43,893 bases of DNA from Clostridia bacterium (lineage in GTDB: Bacteria > Bacillota > Clostridia > Christensenellales > UBA1242): positions 1 to 43,893 of the forward strand of contig CAAGAO010000022.1 in the NCBI GenBank assembly GCA_900767835.1. Direction: 5' to 3'. The translations under genes were made by a program, and so were the position numbers. Of this stretch, positions 39,837 to 43,893 are shown in pieces. The notes under the pieces are model-generated. The model had not been told where the DNA came from. It worked only from the letters and a program-made list of their open reading frames with translations, and ran no database searches. Each line of letters begins with the position of its first letter. Within the stretch, counting starts at the first letter, position 1.

Positions 39837-40610
39837 TTATTCAATTAATGTCAAATTGCTATCAAACATATTTTTTATGCTTTGTTTAAGTTGAGTATCT
39901 TCCGCTGTTAAAATGATTTTAATTTTAGATTGTTCTGTTTGTTTTTTTATAAAAAATTTTGATATATATGCAACTCTTTTTTCACAATATGTAAATTCAA
40001 CTTTATTAAAAAAAACCTCTTTAATCTCCTCTCTAATATGTTTAAAATGTGTGCAACCTAGTGCTATTATTTTAACATTTTTATACTTATTTTTTAATTT
40101 TTTATCAAAATGCAACCTTTTTTCAAGATTTTTTTTAATTTTTTTATCAATTTGCCTTAAATTTTGAGATATTTTATTATCTATCATTTTAGGTAATTCT
40201 TTTATACTCAATGTTAAAATATGTTTGTAATTCATCAAATAATAATTAACATATTTTGAATATTTTATTGTGTTTTTTGTGGCAAACAACATTCCTTTTT
40301 GTTTTGTTGTTTTACATAAATTATACATATCTGGATATGTTTTTATAATTGGACAACTTAAATTTTCATAGTCTTTATAATCTAAAATACTACTTGCTGT
40401 ATTGCAACCTAAAATTATGAAATCTACCTTGAAATTTTTAACTAAATATTTAATATTACTTAAAACTATTTTTTTTAGTTCTTCAAAAGATTTATTACCA
40501 TAAGGACAATTTTTGTTATCAACCAAATATACAAATTCTTGTTTAAAGTTTTTTAAACATTCATTTATTACATTTACCCCACCACTTCCGCTATCTATTA
40601 TTCCTATCAT
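39837..40610 (-). CDS. murI: Glutamate racemase
   Basis: MurI supplies D-glutamate for peptidoglycan. The 257-residue enzyme begins MIGIIDSGSGGVNVI, with Asp6, and has both catalytic cysteines: Cys69 in IILGCNTASS and Cys186 in IIALGCTHF. The frame is open to a TTG at 40649, but the ATG at 40610 is the family start. No Shine-Dalgarno sequence is seen, and TATAAA lies six bases before this ATG, so a leaderless start is possible. The tail (about 195-257) is basic and less typical of the family, but the two domains are complete. Confidence 0.93.
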   Translation of the reverse strand: MIGIIDSGSGGVNVINECLKNFKQEFVYLVDNKNCPYGNKSFEELKKIVLSNIKYLVKNFKVDFIILGCNTASSILDYKDYENLSCPIIKTYPDMYNLCKTTKQKGMLFATKNTIKYSKYVNYYLMNYKHILTLSIKELPKMIDNKISQNLRQIDKKIKKNLEKRLHFDKKLKNKYKNVKIIALGCTHFKHIREEIKEVFFNKVEFTYCEKRVAYISKFFIKKQTEQSKIKIILTAEDTQLKQSIKNMFDSNLTLIE

Positions 40611-40728
40611 ATTATTTTTATATGAAAAAACTTGCCTTAAAGTTGACAAGTTTGCTCATATAATTATTTATGATTTTAATTAACATAACAATGTTTTAAA
40701 ATTTTTTTGTATGTAAACAGAATACTGA

Positions 40729-42684
40729 TTATTTACTTTTTAATTGTTTTTTTAATACAGTAATTCTATCCCGTAATTCTATTGCAGTTTCAAAATCTAA
40801 TTGTTTGCTTGCAACATTCATTAGTCCTTTTAATCTCTCAATTTCTTTTGCAACATCATTTACCTTATGATTTGTTTCTTTCTTTGCAAAATCAAGCGTG
40901 TTTTTAACTTCTTTTATTATTGTTTTTGGAACAATGTTATGTTCAATATTATATTTGTTTTGTATCTCTCTACGCCTAGCAGTTTCATCAATCGCCTTTT
41001 TCATACTTTTTGTTATAACATCAGCAAACATAATAACACGCCCCTCACTATTTCTTGCCACACGTCCTATAGTTTGGATAAGAGCAGTATCACTACGCAA
41101 GAATCCTTCTTTATCAGCATCTAAAATACAAACTAGTTCAACTTCAGGCAAGTCTAAGCCTTCACGCAGTAAATTAATACCAACAATAACATCAAAATCT
41201 CCAAGTCTTAATCCGTTTATTATTTCTATTCTCTCCATTGTGTCAATTTCGCTATGCAAATACTTTACTTTTATTTGTCGTTCACTTAAAAATGTTGTTA
41301 AACTTTCCGCCATTTTTTTTGTTAGTGTCGTAATTAAAACTCGCCTATTCTTTGCCACCGTTTTATTTATTTCATTTATTAAGTATTCTATCTGTCCGTC
41401 TGTTTTCACGACTTCCACAATTGGATCTAAAAGCCCAGTAGGTCTTATTAGTTGTTCAACAATCTGTCCGCTTTTTTCTTTTTCGTATTCTGCCGGGGTT
41501 GCAGAAACAAATATAACTTGGTTTAACCTTTTTTCAAATTCAGCAAAGTTTAAAGGTCTATTGTCATATGCTGATGGTAATCTAAAACCATATTCAACCA
41601 AACTTTTCTTTCTTGCCCTATCTCCGTTATACATTGCCCTAATCTGTGGTATCGTCATATGACTTTCGTCAATTATTGTTAAAAAATTTTTAGGGAAATA
41701 ATCAAGCAATGTGAAAGGCGGTTCACCTTCATTTCTGCCATCAAAATAGCGAGAATAGTTTTCTATACCACTACAATAACCGATTTCTCTCATCATTTCA
41801 ACATCATAGGAAACTCTTTCCTTTAATCTTTGTGCCTCAATTAATTTTCCGTCCTGTTCAAATTGTTTTACGAAAAAATCGCGGTCATTTTCAATTTGTG
41901 CAAGTGCGGTTAAAAGTTTTTTACTACCTACTGCGTAATGTGTCGCTGGAAAAATAACATAACTATCGTATTTTGCTATTTTTTGTCCTGTGAGCGGGTC
42001 AAATTCGCTTATTGAATCTATTTCATCTCCAAAAAATTCCACACGCAAAGCAATTTCCGATTGGTTTGATGGAAATATGTCCAAAGTGTCACCCTTTGAC
42101 CTAAATGTTGTTCTTTTAAAGTCAATTTCGTTACGAGTATATTGCATTTCAATTAGTCTTTTTATTACATTCTCACGCGAAATCTGCATACCAACTTGCA
42201 ATAAAAGTTGCAAATTATAGTACTCTTCTGGATTACCTAGTCCATAAATACAAGACACAGAAGCGACTACTATTGTATCACTCCTCTCTAAAAGACTTGT
42301 AGTAGCAGATGAACGCAATTTATCTATTTCTTCATTTATTGCCATATCTTTTTCTATGTAGGTATCAGATGACACAATATATGCTTCTGGTTGATAATAA
42401 TCATAATAAGAAACAAAATATTCAACTCTGTTGTTTGGAAAAAACTCTCTTAATTCGTTGCAAAGTTGAGCAGCCAATGTTTTATTATGTGCAATAACCA
42501 ATGTTGGTTTATTTACTTTTGCAATCACATTAGCCATTGTAAAAGTTTTACCACTACCAGTCACACCAAGAAGCACCTGAGATGCAAGACCATCATTTAA
42601 CCCTTCAACTAAAGAATTAATTGCTTCTACTTGATCTCCTGCTGGTTTATATTTTGAAACAAGTTCAAATTTCTTTCCTTCCAT
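40729..42684 (-). CDS. uvrB: Excinuclease ABC subunit B
   Basis: UvrB is the damage-verifying helicase of nucleotide excision repair. All 651 residues appear: Walker A GVTGSGKT (40-47), the beta-hairpin YYDYYQPEAY (about 93-102), helicase motifs including DESHMTIPQ, LRPTG-like IRPTGLLDP and QTIGRVARNSEGRVIMFAD, and a C-terminal UVR domain (about 610-645) that contacts UvrC. ATG follows TTGGAGA. It is downstream of two small wHTH-membrane proteins. uvrA and uvrC are not in the window. Confidence 0.98.
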   Translation of the reverse strand: MEGKKFELVSKYKPAGDQVEAINSLVEGLNDGLASQVLLGVTGSGKTFTMANVIAKVNKPTLVIAHNKTLAAQLCNELREFFPNNRVEYFVSYYDYYQPEAYIVSSDTYIEKDMAINEEIDKLRSSATTSLLERSDTIVVASVSCIYGLGNPEEYYNLQLLLQVGMQISRENVIKRLIEMQYTRNEIDFKRTTFRSKGDTLDIFPSNQSEIALRVEFFGDEIDSISEFDPLTGQKIAKYDSYVIFPATHYAVGSKKLLTALAQIENDRDFFVKQFEQDGKLIEAQRLKERVSYDVEMMREIGYCSGIENYSRYFDGRNEGEPPFTLLDYFPKNFLTIIDESHMTIPQIRAMYNGDRARKKSLVEYGFRLPSAYDNRPLNFAEFEKRLNQVIFVSATPAEYEKEKSGQIVEQLIRPTGLLDPIVEVVKTDGQIEYLINEINKTVAKNRRVLITTLTKKMAESLTTFLSERQIKVKYLHSEIDTMERIEIINGLRLGDFDVIVGINLLREGLDLPEVELVCILDADKEGFLRSDTALIQTIGRVARNSEGRVIMFADVITKSMKKAIDETARRREIQNKYNIEHNIVPKTIIKEVKNTLDFAKKETNHKVNDVAKEIERLKGLMNVASKQLDFETAIELRDRITVLKKQLKSK

Positions 42685-42696
42685 AAATTCTCCAAT

Positions 42697-43059
42697 TTAT
42701 CCCTTAAATATCGTTTTTAACAGTATACCAATAATAAAACTTAAAACCGCGAAACCAAAAGTTCTAAGCAATAAAAACCAAAATTCCTGTTTTTGCTTTT
42801 TTATGTCTTTTTTTAATGTTAATGCCTTGTTTTTTAATGTTATACAATAATAATAACCTTTTTTGCTTTCAGACACAACAAAATCAATGTAATTATCTTT
42901 TGCAAGTGATATCATTATATCATCTAATTCTGTTGTACTTATTAAATACTTTCTAGAAACAAACTCAGCGATTTGTTCCGCTTTAATAAGATATGACCTA
43001 CGATTTGGGCATATCTCCAACAAATATAATACTACAAAACGTTCCTTTTTATCTAACAT
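42697..43059 (-). CDS. Small wHTH-like protein with C-terminal membrane anchor, paralogue 2
   Basis: This 120-residue protein starts MLDKKERFVVLYLLEICPN. The first 75 residues look like a winged helix (helices around IKAEQIAEFVSRKYLISTTE, wing around KKGYYYCITLKN), and the C terminus is a hydrophobic helix (about 95-117, FGFAVLSFIIGILLKTI). It is paralogous to the protein at 43181-43552, with a matching N terminus MLD-(K/E)-(K/R). It ends 12 bases before uvrB, whose ribosome binding site follows its stop. The ATG at 43059 lacks a Shine-Dalgarno sequence. DNA binding at the membrane is an inference. Confidence 0.75.
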   Translation of the reverse strand: MLDKKERFVVLYLLEICPNRRSYLIKAEQIAEFVSRKYLISTTELDDIMISLAKDNYIDFVVSESKKGYYYCITLKNKALTLKKDIKKQKQEFWFLLLRTFGFAVLSFIIGILLKTIFKG

Positions 43060-43180
43060 AGACAATAATTAATCATAAAATATTTTTAATTTTTTTAACA
43101 AAATTGAGAATCAAAAATTAACCTTAATCAATATGATTTTGTTAAACAATTTATTTTTACAATTTAAAATTTAGTTATTA

Positions 43181-43552
43181 TTAAAAGATTAATCCATATA
43201 AAATTATTGCCAAAAAACTCCCTAAGAATGCACATAAAAACACAAAAATGTATAAAAGTGAACCAATTTTGTACATTTTTTTAGTTTTTTCACACTCATT
43301 GCGTTCATTTTCTAACATTTGCCTTGCATAAGGTAGTGGAGAAACGCAATACATTTTAGAATCTTTGTATTTTATTGAAATATAATTTCCTTTTTCTAAA
43401 TAATCCATACATAGCGAAACAGTCGAATCATCTGGCTTATATTTTTTAGGTAAAGTATTAATTAATTCCGCTGTATCTATTACCCTATACCCACCTTCAT
43501 TACATTCGCTTACAATATAATTTAAAACAAGTTTACTTCTTTCATCTAACAT
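43181..43552 (-). CDS. Small wHTH-like protein with C-terminal membrane anchor, paralogue 1
   Basis: This 123-residue protein starts MLDERSKLVLNYIVSECNEG. Residues 1-75 resemble a winged helix (IDTAELINTLPKKYKPDDST, LCMDYLEKGNYISIKY, then a short wing ending MYCVSPL). A basic linker leads to a C-terminal membrane stretch (about 94-122, rich in Leu, Phe and Ile). It is paralogous to the following gene. CATAAT lies six bases before the ATG and no Shine-Dalgarno sequence is seen, so a leaderless message is possible. The 120-base gap to paralogue 2 contains only AT-rich sequence with a long-range inverted repeat. Confidence 0.75.
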   Translation of the reverse strand: MLDERSKLVLNYIVSECNEGGYRVIDTAELINTLPKKYKPDDSTVSLCMDYLEKGNYISIKYKDSKMYCVSPLPYARQMLENERNECEKTKKMYKIGSLLYIFVFLCAFLGSFLAIILYGLIF

Positions 43553-43661
43553 ACATTTATTATGTACAAATTAAGGCAAACTATGTGGTTAATAAAAATA
43601 ATATCTTTTTATCCTTTAATTAAACATTAATATTTTTTCATTTGTGTTGTTCTTGCATTAT

Positions 43662-43745
43662 AAACTATGTGATGTTAAAATTTGAACAAGCCAAATTTTA
43701 AGTTGCTAAACGCAACCACCTTGATAAATCAAGGCATCACAGTTT
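43662..43745. repeat. Module B: outer stem enclosing three hairpins, right copy
   Basis: The same outer arms as at 94-177 (AAACTATGTGATG and CATCACAGTTT) enclose TTAAAATTTG with CAAATTTTAA (43675-43684 with 43692-43701), GTTGC with GCAAC (43702-43706 with 43712-43716) and CCTTGAT-aa-ATCAAGG (43719-43734). All three inner stems differ in sequence from the left copy yet pair perfectly. Confidence 0.8.
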
Positions 43746-43756
43746 GAATGAACATC

Positions 43757-43809
43757 AGTTTTGCTTGAATATACACTCCGTTTCACTCTGTGTGCATTCA
43801 GACAAAACT
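43757..43809. repeat. Module C hairpin, right copy
   Basis: AGTTTTG (43757-43763) pairs with CAAAACT (43803-43809). The inner stem GAATATACAC with GTGTGCATTC is longer than in the left copy and unrelated in sequence. Flanks GAATGAACATC and TCCGATAATATAAA are identical to the left copy. Confidence 0.7.
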
Positions 43810-43813
43810 TCCG

Positions 43814-43893
43814 ATAATATAAACTATATATATTGGCGTCGCGATTTCTAGTGTCTTTTTATGCAAGCATAAAGTCACTATCTCTCGCTCCTT
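43814..43893. repeat. Module A hairpin repeat, right copy
   Basis: Identical over 80 bases to 9-88. The window stops exactly at the end of the shared segment, in the middle of what is evidently a B-C-A-B type tandem arrangement. Confidence 0.85.

Noticed and set aside
9..43893. Circular molecule (plasmid or phage) indicated by identical ends
   Set aside because: The left copy starts at base 9, not base 1, the content is chromosomal housekeeping genes, and no replication or packaging genes were seen.

Overview
The window is a strongly AT-rich piece of bacterial chromosome. It carries a dense set of single-copy housekeeping genes: recF, lepB, queH, dnaG-rpoD, rpsF-ssb-rpsR, mnmE, obg, nth, acpS, recX, mnmA, dtd, tpiA, pgk, murI, uvrB and rsfS. 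The adjacent dnaG-rpoD pair, a VanW-family protein, an M18 aminopeptidase, a GGGtGRT protein with its scaffold-like partner, purine-rich ribosome binding sites and standard-code stops (TAA, TAG and TGA all used) point to a low-GC Firmicute, probably an uncultured Clostridia-type lineage. The genus cannot be fixed from this sequence. No tRNA, rRNA, CRISPR array, transposase or prophage was seen.

Layout. 1-452: structured repeats. 453-5107: an unknown membrane protein, rsfS, a second membrane protein, then the queH-lepB-recF operon read leftwards. 5323-8877: dnaG-rpoD-zinc-ribbon operon. 9149-13591: two large secreted or cell-surface proteins separated by a pair of long hairpins. 13942-14948: rpsF-ssb-rpsR. 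15179-16645: two unknown genes, each with a strong promoter. 16661-20577: patatin and VanW genes set among structured repeats. 20583-24847: mnmE, yhbY, obg and nth, again with structured elements between them. 24951-28579: M18 peptidase, acpS, recX-yigZ and a divergent pair of very small regulator-like genes around a 19-bp palindrome. 28748-30407: scaffold-like protein plus GGGtGRT protein. 30552-35632: a membrane protein, then mnmA, two paralogous HExxH proteins and dtd as one operon, and a TM2 protein. 35823-37826: pgk-tpiA. 38018-43552: SPOR-like protein, PflX-like radical SAM enzyme, murI, uvrB and two paralogous small wHTH-plus-membrane-anchor proteins. 43662-43893: structured repeats again.

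The most unusual feature is the non-coding DNA. Many intergenic regions hold compact, highly structured elements: an outer stem enclosing about three hairpins, tandem hairpins joined by a constant TTCAC, or alternating arrays of two structured units. Between copies the stems change on both sides so that pairing is kept, while junctions and some loops stay constant. Several elements touch or overlap stop codons (nth, the M18 peptidase gene, the InlB-repeat surface protein, mnmE). The window begins and ends in the same 80-bp element. These look like families of non-autonomous structured repeats, or structured RNA or single-stranded DNA elements, with no recognisable mobilising enzyme in the window.

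Other points worth a second look are the tandem HExxH proteins inside the mnmA-dtd operon, the divergent regulator pair with apparently leaderless transcripts, the two wHTH-membrane proteins beside uvrB, and frequent GTG or TTG starts in core genes.
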